Shown in pieces: positions 32,145 through 42,390 of a stretch of DNA of 64,000 nucleotides. The stretch lies in assembly GCF_963678635.1 (NCBI RefSeq), contig NC_087064.1, positions 63,233,548 through 63,297,547 of the forward strand, in the 5' to 3' direction. Origin of the DNA: Symsagittifera roscoffensis. Taxonomy: Eukaryota > Xenacoelomorpha > Acoela > Convolutidae. Each line of letters opens with the position of its first letter. Position 1 is the stretch's first letter. Made by a program: the position numbers and the translations under genes. A model generated the notes under the pieces. That model worked only from the letters and a program-made list of their open reading frames with translations. It ran no database searches and was not told where the DNA came from.

Positions 32145-33213
32145 ATGAAATCACTTAAGTCAGAGACAGACGATGTACTTTCGAGCTGTTCGAATTTCCC
32201 GGAAAGACTCACACCTGAGAAAATGAAAATGAATAAACCGGTTTTACCAGAAATAGAGCACTTGAGGGGCAAGGTAACGGACGAACAGCTCGAAGCCATC
32301 AAGGACGTACATGAGCGGAATGAGGACGTTTTTTTGAAACATAAAGCAGACATTGGATGTTCTAATTTTGTTGAACATGAAATAGAGCTCGAGAAGTCTG
32401 CGGTACCGCACAGGGAGGGGGCGAGGCGCATGACCCCCCACAAATCGGATGCATGTAGAAAAGAGATAGAAACCCTACTAGAGTATGATATGATAGAACC
32501 ATCCCAATCACCGTGGGCGTGTGGAGTAGTGATGGCTAAGAAGAAAGGCGACCAAATAGGGTTTTGTTGTGACTTTCCATATCTGAACTCCGTCACGGTG
32601 AAGGATGCCTATCCCATACCAAGAATTGATGAGAGCCTCTCGAAGTTAGGGGACGCAAAATTTTTTACGGCTCTTGATTTAGGATCACCTTTTTGGCAGG
32701 CTCCACTGAGGAAGCAAGACAGGGACAAAACAGGGTTTGCCTGCGAGCTGGAGCTGTTTCAAATGAAAAAGAATGCCTTTTGGTCTTTGCAAGGCCACGG
32801 CAATGTTTCAACGATTGATGGCACACGCACTGATAGGTGTAGCGAAGAAATACGGCAACCTGGTGATGTGCTACGTAGACGACGTATTAATAGCGACACC
32901 TACACTAAAGGACCACATCGAGCGACTAGATGAGGTGTTTGCCTGCATGAAGATATCGGAACTAAAATGCAAGCAATCAAAGTGCGAGATACTGAAGGAC
33001 TCGATTAAATACCTGGGGAGGATGGTTGATAGACATGGCATCAGGACAGACGCAGATGCAGTAGAAGCGGTTCTGACCTGGAAATCACCGAGAACGGAAC
33101 ATCAGGTGATGAGCTTCTTTGCGAACTATTACAGGGAATTCATTAAGGGCTATGCAGACAAAGTGTACCCGATGCAACAACTCATTAGGCACAAAGGCAA
33201 GAAAATCACGTAA
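32145..33213 (+). pseudogene. Ty3/gypsy-type reverse transcriptase
   Basis: The frame at 32145-32933 carries HEIELEKSAVPHREGARRM, PWACGVVMAKKKG, FCCDFPYLNSVTVKDAYPIP and FTALDLGSPFWQ, which keeps the first catalytic Asp. A frameshift near 32770 moves the protein to the frame 32773-33213, which has MPFGLCKATAMFQ, then YVDD (32872-32883), then KCEILKDSIKYLGR. The order and spacing fit Ty3/gypsy RT fingers, palm and thumb. Both catalytic blocks are intact, but the frame break and a terminal stop disable it. Confidence 0.88.
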
Positions 33214-33690
33214 AATAATGCAGCAGAAGAGTCATTCCAAAGAATAAAGAAAGAGTTGTGTGAAGCACCGGTGCTATGGATGCCAATGGAAAAAGGAATG
33301 TACGTACTGGACACGGATGCGTCGCTAGTAGCGATTCATGGCGTTCTCCATCAAGAGCAGGAATGGAACGGGAAGACAGTCTTGAGGCCAATATTATAAG
33401 GGAGTAAAGTCTTGAATGATACGGAGATGAAGTACGGGGCACCTAAAGCAGTGATGTTTGCGGTGTTTACCTTTGTCGAAAATACAGAGCATACCTAGGT
33501 AGCGAGCCATTTAAGTTACGGGTCGACATTAGAACACTCAGCTGGTTGAAAACGTTCTCAATGGATCAGAGCTACATTGCGAGATGGATAGTTTGCCTGA
33601 ATGGATAGAACATGATAATTGATCACAGGACAAGAGACAAACATCAAAATGCCGATAGCTTGAGTAAGAAGAAGGAGTTCAACGAGAGAC
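33214..33690 (+). pseudogene. Retroelement RNase H
   Basis: It continues in the RT frame after a stop at 33211. ESFQRIKKELCEAPVL and MYVLDTDASLVAIHGVLHQE (catalytic-type Asp in DTDAS) are readable, then KYGAPKAVMFAVFTFVE. After a TAA near 33398 and a frameshift near 33470, the end HRTRDKHQNADSLSKK is in the frame 33612 onward. This is the tether-type RNase H of Ty3/gypsy elements. Confidence 0.82.
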
Positions 33691-34660
33691 AGGAAGAGAG
33701 GGAGGCAGATAGGCCAGAAATCAAAGATGGCTTCTCATTCATGGATAAGGAAACGCACGATAGTCTTCCACTCACGAGGTGGCTCGACAAGTCTGGTAAA
33801 CCTATAGAAGTTCATCCCGAGTTACCAGTGAAAACAATCTTGAAAAAACCAAAGGACGCAAATGGAGGTAATGCTCAAGTCGAAAATTGTGAGGGAAACA
33901 CTCAAGGCAAAAGGCTATGATCTCAATCAAGTAGAAACGGGAAGGGCAGAATTAGGTGATGACTTAAGGAGATTACTCGAGAAACTAGCAGAAGATAAAC
34001 CTGTAGTCCGGAAAAACGGTAAAGAGGAACCAGAAGTCACGATATTGAAAAGGAAAGATGCGGATGGTAGCGATGACTCCTTGAAAGATCAACAACCTGA
34101 CGAAAAAGAAATTGTGCAGTCATTAGTTGAAAAAATCCCTGTAGAGATACTAAAGCGGACTATGGTTAGAAAGAAAAAAGTGGCATGTAGTGAGGAGGCT
34201 GAACAACTTGGTTTGGGTCAAGAGTCCGGGGAGTGGCCCACTGCAGAAGAAGATGCTGAATGAGAGAAATTGTCTGGGGAGCGCGAAGAATGGGATGAGG
34301 TCTCAGAGAAGAGCAGCGATGATCAAGATAGTCTATGCATGCTATTAGCAGAAGAGAAGATGAGGCACCGCGACAGGGAGCTGCAAACTGACCCTTCCTC
34401 AGGATCATACAATTTGGATCAGCAGGAGGTGTGCGGAGGTGAAGAGCTTGAGAAAATTGCAGTATCAAGAAAACCGTTCAGGAAGCTATCGTGCAATTCA
34501 AATGTCAGAACAAACTTCGTGCCCGAAGATGACAGGAAAGTCTTGAAGAGGATAGTTTGCGTCAAACTGAAAGATGACATCCAGAGTCCCGGAGAAATGA
34601 ATGGTCAGATAATGGCATTGAAGAAACAGGTCAATGCGAAATATGGACTATCGCCTTGAT
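33612..34660 (+). pseudogene. Charged linker between RNase H and integrase
   Basis: Three open stretches (33612-33920, 33862-34263, 34270-34659) encode a Lys/Glu-rich sequence without recognised catalytic domains. It includes DSLPLTRWLDKSGKPI and later SDDQDSLCMLLAEEKMRHRD. The last part (VLKRIVCVKLKDDIQSPGEM, QVNAKYGLSP) leads into the integrase N-terminus. Usual Ty3 linkers are much shorter; an insertion of about 1 kb here is unusual for the family. Confidence 0.6.
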
Positions 34661-36164
34661 CTGATACAAGCCCAGAAGAATGACAAGATGACGAGCAACC
34701 TCTCCAAAATGATCCGGACGGGAGTCAAAGAGAAAAGGGATCTGGAGGAAGAGAGTTACAAGATCTTGAGCCAGCTCTTCAAGGAGAGAAAAAATTTACT
34801 CTAACACAAAGCTGATGGGGTGGTAGCATGCAGGAGAAAGGACGAGGAAAAGATACTACACAAGCATAACCTCATCAAGCTACCAAAGTCGTACCAGACG
34901 GAAGTGTTATTCAGATCGCACGGATATCACGATATGGTTGTCCGATGACATTCCAGTCGGACAACGGGAAAGCCTTCGTGGGTGACCTGACAAAAGAATT
35001 GACGAGGAGATCGCATATTGCTCAAGCACACTCAACGACTTACCATCCTCAGACTATCGGGTTAGTGGAGAGACATAACAGAACGTTGGTGAACATGCTA
35101 AGGCTGTTTTGCTCGACATATAAATGACAGACTGGGTTAAATATCTGCCGCAAGTGATGGGGGCGTACAACAGCAGCACGCAACACTCAACAACAGAAAT
35201 CAGTCCCTTCATGATGTTAACGGGCAGGGAGAGATCAATGCCCCTAACATCCTTTTATCCAGAATACGAAGGGAAAAAGAGGTCGCCTCAGGCTTATGTG
35301 AAAGAAGCTGTCAAGCGACAACAGGAACTAAACGAGCTCTGCAGGAGGAAAACGGCGCAAGCACAACTGAGGCAGCGGAAGAAGTATGATGAGAAAATAC
35401 TTCAGGCGGAAACGTATGCGGTGGGACAGTATGTGTGGGTGTTTCAGAATATTATACCTCCGAAGGGAACGAAGAAACTACTAAAGAAACGGCGAGGCTC
35501 GCTCATGATAACGGAAGTACACCAGCAGGGACGGTTTTATCGCTTGAGTACGGGGCGAGCAGCGCATTATGAAAATCTGAAACCTCATGTCCCATCTCAG
35601 GAAGACTGGTGCGTACCGCAGAATATGGAGGGACTCGATTATCTATTGGTAGAGCCAGCATGCGAAGTGAACGAAAAAGGCACGAGAGAAAAGAATGATG
35701 GCAACGTGGACGTCAGTATGGACGATAATGAGAAGATAGATGCAGAGTCAGATGCGGAATCTTTTGCGGAAGAAGATTGGAATGATCCAGAGCAGAACGA
35801 GGTGCCGAAGTGGACGGAACCAGACTTGCCGAGAACAGCAGGAACAAGGAGTGGCAATCGCAAGCGGACAGACTTGACATACAACAGGTACGGGGATGAC
35901 TTCTTGATTGACAAGATACAGCCTGATGAGTTAAGCGAAGAGGTACTGAGTGTGGGCGAATTGGTAGCCGATGATGAATGGCAAATCATCAATGACAGCA
36001 AACACTACCCGCACGAGGACTACTCCACACCAGAACAAGAAATAGATCTCGAGCAGAGCGAGATAGAAAGGAGGGAAAACACAAACTTGAGGATACTGGA
36101 ATGGATACGTAACCTCAAGAACGAAGAAGATGAAGCGCAAAGCATCCAGCAGAAAAACACGTGA
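34661..36164 (+). pseudogene. Ty3/gypsy-type integrase with internal deletion
   Basis: After a damaged N-terminal stretch (KLPKSYQTEVLFRSHG near 34880-34925) the sequence jumps to ISRYGCPMTFQSDNGKAFVG (34915-34985). The zinc-binding HHCC region and the first catalytic Asp are therefore missing. The SDNG Asp and the AHSTTYHPQT...VERHNRT block with catalytic Glu remain. The frame breaks at 35126 (TGA). The 346-codon frame 35124-36164 carries AYNSSTQHSTTEISPFMML, a degraded GPF-like module (RRGSLMITEV) and a long acidic tail. Integration activity is impossible as it stands. Confidence 0.85.
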
Positions 36165-36409
36165 AAACGAAAGACATGCTCTTCGGTTGGACAGCGACCG
36201 ACAGGCCACTTGAGGTACAGTCGGATAATTTAGCATCATCGACGGGGAAGTCGATAAATATTTTTGTCCGTGGAGTGGGCGTAAGACTTACCCACAATGA
36301 AAATTTGATGATAAAGAAGCTCAGAGAAGTGAAAGAGACCAACGGGCTGGAACTGGATCAGGAGGAAGCTGAGCCTACCATAAGGCGAAATTTCAAGACA
36401 AAAAACTAA
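36161..36409 (+). CDS. Unknown 82-codon ORF between integrase and macro-like segment
   Basis: Begins directly after the integrase frame stops, in a different frame, and contains LFGWTATDRPLEVQSDNLAS, SINIFVRGVGVRLTHNENL and LELDQEEAEPTIRRNFKTKN. It ends in TAA and the same frame then continues into the macro-like segment. It was probably part of the same polyprotein. No domain assigned. Confidence 0.5.
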   Translation: MKTKDMLFGWTATDRPLEVQSDNLASSTGKSINIFVRGVGVRLTHNENLMIKKLREVKETNGLELDQEEAEPTIRRNFKTKN

Positions 36410-36412
36410 ATA

Positions 36413-36884
36413 TCCAATGAATATTCAGAGAACATCCTGATCAAGGACAGCGACTTCATCCTGTCAGACAGGACGAACGCGATCTGCATAACGGCGGACA
36501 TGAGCTTCAAATCGAGACTAGAGGCCGACTTCACTTCAAGAGAGAATATCAGAATGTGGAGTTTCTATTTAGGCAGAGGCCGGGTCTGGGAGGAATGGCT
36601 GCGCTTCCGCCATCAGTTTCACAAGTTTCGGGCAAATACCTGTGCTTCCTGGTAACAAGGTTCATTAAAAGAACACGATAGTCCCCGAAAATGTGATGTT
36701 GGCACTAACGAGGCTGAGGGACTTCATGGTCGAAAGAGGGATAATGGAGGTCTCAATGCCGGTCTATGACCCGAACAGGGGCAAGTCGAACCCTAGGAAA
36801 TTATACGCCATCCTACACGTGGTCTTTGCACAAACGGATATATTGGTCCAACTGGACAAAAAGTACTACTTGAATATCACCTGA
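36413..36884 (+). pseudogene. Macro-domain-like segment (ADP-ribose-binding type), broken
   Basis: It continues in frame after the TAA at 36407. DSDFILSDRTNAICITADMS and then LEADFTSRENI resemble the start of TARG1/Poa1-type macro domains: a 'silent-in-trash' strand, an Ala-Asp segment, then a helix. A frameshift near 36570 leads to GMAALPPSVSQVSGKYLCFL and VTR. After TAG and another shift comes the open frame 36693-36884, with ALTRLRDFMVERGIMEVSMP, VYDPNRG and HVVFAQTDILVQL. That order (strand, Y-L-V-T, helix, E-V-x-M-P, F-x-x-T-x-I-x-V) is the family pattern. Assignment is by pattern memory and needs a profile search. Length of about 157 residues fits. Confidence 0.55.
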
Positions 36885-37319
36885 GTTTAGGCCGGACATG
36901 GAAGCACAAGTTAGGTACAAAGGAGCACGAAGCAGGTAGATGGATTTTAACGCAATTGGCATGACAATTAAATGTTTAGTAGTCAACGGTGCTAAAACAT
37001 GAAATGAATCTGAATGCTCTTGAAACTTCTAATTTAATTGTTTCAGCGAATTACTTGGTGGGGTAATGTTTTATACACAATAATGAAGGGGGATCTTAGG
37101 TTAGGAACAGAACATCTTGGTCTAAAAATGGGTTTTATTTTCAGATTGATTTGAGAAATTGAACTGTCACCCAAACTGAAGAGAAAGAGATCTTAAGCAA
37201 GTTCTCTATCAGCAGTCTCAGACGGTATTCTCAAGTTTAGCTGGTACGGTTTTCTCAAGTTTAACTGGTACGGTATTCTCAAGTTGGTTAACACGTGAGA
37301 TCAATTGAAGATAATTACA
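36885..37319. other. Inter-ORF region with splice-acceptor-like sites and a 24-bp repeat
   Basis: No ORF. Two polypyrimidine-AG sites occur: TTTAATTGTTTCAG (about 37033-37046) and GGTTTTATTTTCAG (37131-37144). 37222-37289 is 2.8 copies of a 24-bp repeat (ACGGTATTCTCAAGTTTAGC plus TGGT). If ORF2 belongs to the element, this is where a spliced or subgenomic mRNA could be made. Confidence 0.45.
37222..37289 (+). repeat. 24-bp tandem repeat, 2.8 copies
   Basis: The unit ACGGTATTCTCAAGTTTAGC + TGGT is repeated at 37222, 37246 and 37270, the last incomplete. It lies about 30 bp upstream of the ORF2 ATG. Function is unknown. Confidence 0.85.
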
Positions 37320-38143
37320 ATGACGGATCGCTTCTGGAAGTCCATGCCCGCAGCGCTCAAGAGGCCCACACTTGACGAACTGTATAAGTGCTTGAGGGAT
37401 CTCGACTACAGCCAAGTCGATGAGAGGTGGGCGATGATGTTGAATGCCATCCTTTAGTTAGAAGCGCAGGGTGAACGTAGGGAATCAGCAACGGAAGCAG
37501 TGTTGATGGTTGGCTACACCTCGGAGGGGATATCCAACCAGGAGCAGAATAGATGGCTATCCTGGAACGTGGACGGAGGTGTGAGGGGATTTGACCTAGC
37601 AAGAAATCCCGGATTGAGCAATACTACAGAAAATGGTGCGGTAGAGTTCCCACTTCCCACCAGACCGCCGGTGGGATCCGCAGCCCAGTCCACGAGCAAG
37701 CCATTGTCTATGATACGGTCTCAGCAGACAGAGGAAGCATACCCGGACCTCAGTAACTTGAAAAGGGAACTGGAAAGGCACAGAGGGAAAGAGACAAAGA
37801 GAATCTTGACAGTGATGGTGCGAAACTCGAGGACGACCAGGCAAACCGGGAGAGGGATCAAGCGATCCTCGAGAGGGATCAGGCGAGGCGTGATCTCAAT
37901 TTGATCAGGGCGGAGTACCAACAAGAACAGAAGGTACGCGAGAATGAGGCGAACTGTGAGCAGCTGAAGTCGGAGATTGAAAACATTCGGAGGAGACAAC
38001 GAGAGTTCGCAAGGCAGAAAGAAAAGGTAACGAGGACCACAGAACAAGCAGCCACAGGATCGAGACCAGAGTCGTGAATGGAGGTAGATGAAGTTCCTAG
38101 GTCCAGTGGATGATTCAATTTAGACCGAACGGCTCAAAAGCAC
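37320..38143 (+). pseudogene. ORF2 N-terminus with coiled coil
   Basis: ATG at 37320 (MTDRFWKSMPAALKRPTLDE) is the first good start after the inter-ORF region. The frame has a TAG at about 37456 and resumes to about 37780. After a frameshift, a long Glu/Arg/Gln-rich heptad-like stretch reads from about 37795 to 38077 (RDQAILERDQARRDLNLIRA, then EYQQEQKVRENEANCEQLKS). It is typical of an oligomerising coiled coil. TGA at 38075 and again near 38111 interrupt, but the frame continues into 38144. Family unknown. Confidence 0.6.
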
Positions 38144-39568
38144 ATGAACGAGGGACTGGAAGTGTGGATACCACCCGAGCCGGTGCCCTCCGTGCGCGGT
38201 CTAGAGGCGCCACCAATACGGCCATTGATGGAGGTCATACTACCAGGGTGTACTCCGAGTTCAACCCCTAGCAGTAGCCAGATCAGCGGGAGTTCATCAC
38301 GTCTCAAGGAGCTACATGATAGGTTAAAGTTGAGAAACCGTAACAATTCGACACGAGAAGAGCAACCTCTTACCTGTAGGGACCACCCAGACAGGAGTGT
38401 GATAATCGCGAGCTACAAGAAGAACACAGATGGTGATTATCACAGGCACAACCGCGTGGACTGGACCACGGTGCAACGGGCGAGAAGGGATTGCTTCCAT
38501 GACGTGTCATGGGCTGAATATTATGCACAGCCGATAATACACACATTCAAGAAGGTGCGAAACATCAATGAGATAATCAGACAGATACAACAGAGGAGCG
38601 TGCTCCCCGTTAGACTGTTGGACGAGGCAGACATGATGAAACGATCTTTTCCAGATGATGCGTCTTCGGATGGCAATCATTTTGATAGACCCAAGGGCTT
38701 GGAATGGTTGAATGGTGTCTTCCAGAAGCACATAAACATGCTAGAAGCGGCCCTGCTGGAAACGGCCCAGTTCACTTTCGGTCCTCCCCCGATATCCCTT
38801 TTCTTCGCCACTAGACCTCTGTCCAGCCGCTTGGGAGCAAGAGTCGACTCGAGGGACAGCTCACGGAGCAGTCGGACCAGAACACCGGGATTCACGACGA
38901 TGGAAGCCGAAGAGGCAGAGTCATTCACACATCAAAGTTCGGTGGTATCCTCAGTGGTGGTGGTGGACACAAAGAGGGTGGAGAGACCGGCAGAACCGAG
39001 CCGAGCGCGATATCTAGAGAGGATGAAAGAGTTGGATCTAGAGGATCTGGAATGCACGAAAGTATTAGCGGAGGTCCTGGAACTCACGAACGTGTCACAC
39101 GAGGACTTGACTCGACATCACTGTGTGGATTGGTTGAAGGCCCACGAGGCTAACTTCTCAAGATCAAGGACGAAGGAGATAGCAGACCTGACTGGGATCC
39201 CGCTGGAGTCGATAAGGGGACCGAGCAATTATAGACCACTCAAGCAGTTGGGGAGTCCAGGACTCATAGTGGAACCTCCCAAACATCGAACAAGCATAGC
39301 CCGAATCAGGGTGGCAGCTCCTGCGCAATTGAGAGTGGTGGAGAAGCTGTTGGAACCGAAAGACATGGGGCTCCCAGATGCCGCATACGAGGGCTCAAAG
39401 CTAGACGATGAAACGAGGTATGGAGGATCCTGCGGATACTCACAGTTGACCAAGACATTGGCAGTATACGATCAATCGGATCCAGGAGCCGCGAGGGTAA
39501 TCATCGTGGCGGGTTCAGATTTCGAGGGGACGTCCCTGAAGCTATTTTGGCCGAAAACCTTAGTTTAA
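38144..39568 (+). CDS. ORF2 central part, 474 codons, unknown then SGNH-like block I
   Basis: This is the longest open frame in the window. Residues 1-260 have no recognised family (for example RVDWTTVQRARRDCFHDVSW, RPKGLEWLNGVFQKHINMLE). Residues 290-420 are again unassigned. Near the end RVIIVAGSDFEGTSL (about 39494-39535) resembles strand 1 plus catalytic-loop block I of SGNH/GDSL hydrolases, but with GSD rather than GDS. TAA at 39566 interrupts; the same frame continues downstream. It is in frame with the coiled coil upstream, so this is one exon-less protein cut by stops, not an independent gene. Confidence 0.6.
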   Translation: MNEGLEVWIPPEPVPSVRGLEAPPIRPLMEVILPGCTPSSTPSSSQISGSSSRLKELHDRLKLRNRNNSTREEQPLTCRDHPDRSVIIASYKKNTDGDYHRHNRVDWTTVQRARRDCFHDVSWAEYYAQPIIHTFKKVRNINEIIRQIQQRSVLPVRLLDEADMMKRSFPDDASSDGNHFDRPKGLEWLNGVFQKHINMLEAALLETAQFTFGPPPISLFFATRPLSSRLGARVDSRDSSRSSRTRTPGFTTMEAEEAESFTHQSSVVSSVVVVDTKRVERPAEPSRARYLERMKELDLEDLECTKVLAEVLELTNVSHEDLTRHHCVDWLKAHEANFSRSRTKEIADLTGIPLESIRGPSNYRPLKQLGSPGLIVEPPKHRTSIARIRVAAPAQLRVVEKLLEPKDMGLPDAAYEGSKLDDETRYGGSCGYSQLTKTLAVYDQSDPGAARVIIVAGSDFEGTSLKLFWPKTLV

Positions 39569-40327
39569 TTGCTGCCCGGTTTGGAGTTTAATCAGATGCT
39601 GACCCTAGTGTTGGCGATTAGGTCAGAGATGCCTTGCGAGCCGGAGCTGCTGCTATGTGCAGGAATGAATGACCACTTGCATGCGGCAGTGTTTCTGGAG
39701 CACCTGAAAGGCGATACACCAACGCCCAAGAAGATCTGGGAAGCTATCCAGACATTGTTTGCTGCGATGAATGAGGTGCCTGAAAATGTGGTTTCTCGAT
39801 TCGGATCCAAGACGAGAGTGGCGTTCACAACGTCCCCGGGATACGCGAGCATGCCGCCTGCTTTGCAGTTTGTGTACGCTATCTTGATCCTGATAGCGGA
39901 AGGGAACGCGTGGAGGGTACTGGTGGCAGCCCTCAATCGCGGGCTGGAGCCAACGAACTTGAGACTTCTTAAGTCAGAGTGAGATGTATCTCATGCCTTG
40001 AGAGGTTTCTACGAGTTGGCAGACATTGTCATTGTATTGGATGAGGTCCTCTTACTCGGGATGTCGAATCTCGCTCGGCAGTTGAAACTCAATCCGGAAA
40101 TAAGGGACAATCACCCGACAATAGGCCACTTGACACCCAGCCTGTGGTTGCGAGGTATGGATTTGACGATCACGAGCTCCACCAGCAAAGCGAGGGGACC
40201 GAGCAATGAGAGGAAGAACGTGGCTGCGGCCGAAAAACAATTAGAATCGATGGGATACCGTCTGACGCAGCAAAGAAGCAGATCGCCGTTCCTGGCCCCA
40301 AGGCTTGAGCTAGCCAGAGGATACTAA
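39569..40327 (+). pseudogene. ORF2 SGNH/GDSL-hydrolase-like part
   Basis: Same frame as 38144-39568. PCEPELLLCAGMNDHLHAAV puts a GxND-type block III (AGMND, about 39659-39673) some 50 residues after the block I candidate, as expected for SGNH hydrolases. Then a long helix-rich part, TGA at 39980, and, still in frame, RGFYELADIVIVLDEVLLLG and RDNHPTIGHLTPSLW (a possible DxxH-like block V). SGNH-type domains occur as esterase modules in some non-LTR ORF1 proteins. Here the catalytic Ser/His are not certain. Could also be a non-catalytic relative. Confidence 0.5.
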
Positions 40328-40450
40328 TCGACAAAGCCTTCTCGGTGCCAAAATGCGTACGCCTGGTTTGAATGTCACATCACACGCACAGACTGTTAAG
40401 GAAGATCCTCAACAAAGAGATAACTTGAGTGAGATCTGAGGGAAGAACTG

Positions 40451-42172
40451 TTGAGTCTTGAAATTGAGAACACGAGTAATTTCGAGAGACAGAACACGAT
40501 AGGGAAGCCATTGCACAGCAGCCCAGCCCTGGAAGAGAATCATGTGGCGCACGAAAAGATAATGGAACTAGAACCTCTGCTTGAAGCTTCAGGGGAACGC
40601 AATCTCCGGAGTATAAACCTCACGCATGTGGAATGCCCGTGTCACTGTATGGCACAAATGGTTGGGTATCCGGAACACTCAAATCTCTACTCGATATGGG
40701 ATGTAGAGGAAATTAGATCAATTGGATTACCCGATCATCGGCAGAAAGTGACTCTCCTGGTAGTAAGTTCAATGTTAGCGTTGCGATAGCAGGTATGGTA
40801 GTTTCTTGAACGGCTGCTGGAAGTGGCAGAGAGCAAGGACAAGACGGTGAGAAGATTCATCACAGCGGCAAACGAAGTCACCATTGGAGGATTCTGGAGG
40901 GAACATGCGAAGGACGAGCTGAGAATTAGGAAGAATCACGAGATCTTGAGATTCTTGAGCCCTTGTTGGGAAAAGAGATACATGGCCAGAGTGTTCTATG
41001 TGATGGACACTATCTTCAAAGCGTTCGTGCAGGAAATGTTGAATATGCCCATAAATCTCTTGCTCGCCCTATACTTGGTTTATCCCAGGCATCTGTTCAA
41101 CATGGGTCCGGCGTACATGTTCAGTAGGGGTGTGGAAACACTTAGAATTGATGGTTACTTAACGCTAGTACTTTTGTTTCACTCGATTGATGAAATATGG
41201 GGAACCCCAGTCGATGGGGAAGACTCACCCGAGTGCAGAAACCTACTCATACAAGTGCGCTGCCGGACTGAAGACGTTGCTGGTGGAGTATCTCTCGATG
41301 CAAACTCGGTACCTGACTGGCGAAGAAAATAATCCTAAGACGAGAGAAGAACTGAAGGAGGCGAATGGTGGCATTCCTCTATTGACTGACCTGTGTCTGG
41401 CATGAGATCTGACCCATTGGGGGTGATCACGGGGCTCGGCGAGGTCGTGACCTGCATCTATGGGCCGGCGGTAACAAATGGCTTTCCTGACCCGCTCGTG
41501 GGGGCATACCGTAACTCAGTGGTACACGTGAGCTTGATAAGTGTGCTAGACGGGACAGCACTGAACTGGTGCAGGCAGGAGGAGCTGAGGGCACGGATGA
41601 GCGACACGGTGCTCTTCGGGAAAGTCAAGGATCCCGAGTTAGTAGTGTTCAATTTCCGGAGACAATTGCAGTGCAGAATGGGAGGAAAACGTGAAAGTCT
41701 CATTGAAGTTTACCCCAAGTTCTGCGATTTGAATCCCTTAGCAGCGGATATGCAAGAGATCTTGAGAATCGCGGCCTGGGAACGGAGTTTTGAGCTGGTA
41801 AAGAGGGAGTTGGAAAAGATACTAGAGAGAAAAGTTTTGCCCACTACTGTCCCTGAATTCTCGATGATCAAGAGACTGACCTTGAGGCTGAATAGCCCAC
41901 TGGTAAACCCATCCATGCACGCAAGAGCCACTGTGGAGAAGCAGCAGAGGTAGTTCACCGACGGTTGGGAGCCCTTGTTTATCGGATACTCAGCAGCGGT
42001 TTGTTTCCACACGTGTGATATCAAAATAAACTCGTGGACGACGCAAGCGAAGAAGATGAGCGGTTCAATGCCTCCGAATTTCGAGGTTCGGGATATCTTG
42101 AGGACGCTCGATCAAGCGGACCTGGAGAACATGCTACCGGTTTGGGATGAGGGAAGATTGATCGTGGAGTAG
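40451..42172 (+). pseudogene. ORF2 C-terminal half, unit 1
   Basis: Four open pieces in one frame (40451-40789, 40823-41332, 41393-41953, 41975-42172) are separated only by stops, so the protein was once continuous. Contents: NLTHVECPCHCMAQMVGYPE (Cys/His cluster CPCHC), GLPDHRQKVTLLVVSSMLAL, MPINLLLALYLVYPRHLFNM (hydrophobic, may be a helix), DPLGVITGLGEVVTCIYGPA, and SGSMPPNFEVRDILRTLDQA. No family recognised. The TGA at 40369 corresponds to CGA in both other copies (44480, 48136), a C-to-T change. Confidence 0.55.
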
Positions 42173-42390
42173 GGACACATTGTTCTAAAAGACGAGATGA
42201 TGTTCACCACGAGGAGGTACCGAGCGCCCTATGGACTGGAGCAAATAGCGAAGAAGCAAGAGGAAAACGAGCTGGATGCAGCAGGCCCCTTATATGTAGC
42301 CCTCAGCGAATACAAGAAGCTGGACCAGCAACACCCTCACCCTTATCAGTAGGCACCCCTGGAGATAGAAGAAGCAACGCCGTAGAGGAT

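Noticed and set aside
35639-36001. 120-codon minus-strand frame
   Set aside because: Antisense of the acidic integrase tail.
28902-36164. Endogenous retrovirus with envelope gene
   Set aside because: No signal peptide, transmembrane anchor or furin-type site is visible in the downstream ORFs. They show coiled-coil, SGNH-like and macro-like patterns instead.
26000-37000. Search for LTRs and a primer-binding site of the Ty3-type element
   Set aside because: No pair of long direct repeats around 28.9-36.9 kb or 28.9-48.4 kb was recognised, and no convincing 18-nt tRNA-complementary site. I do not assign LTRs.
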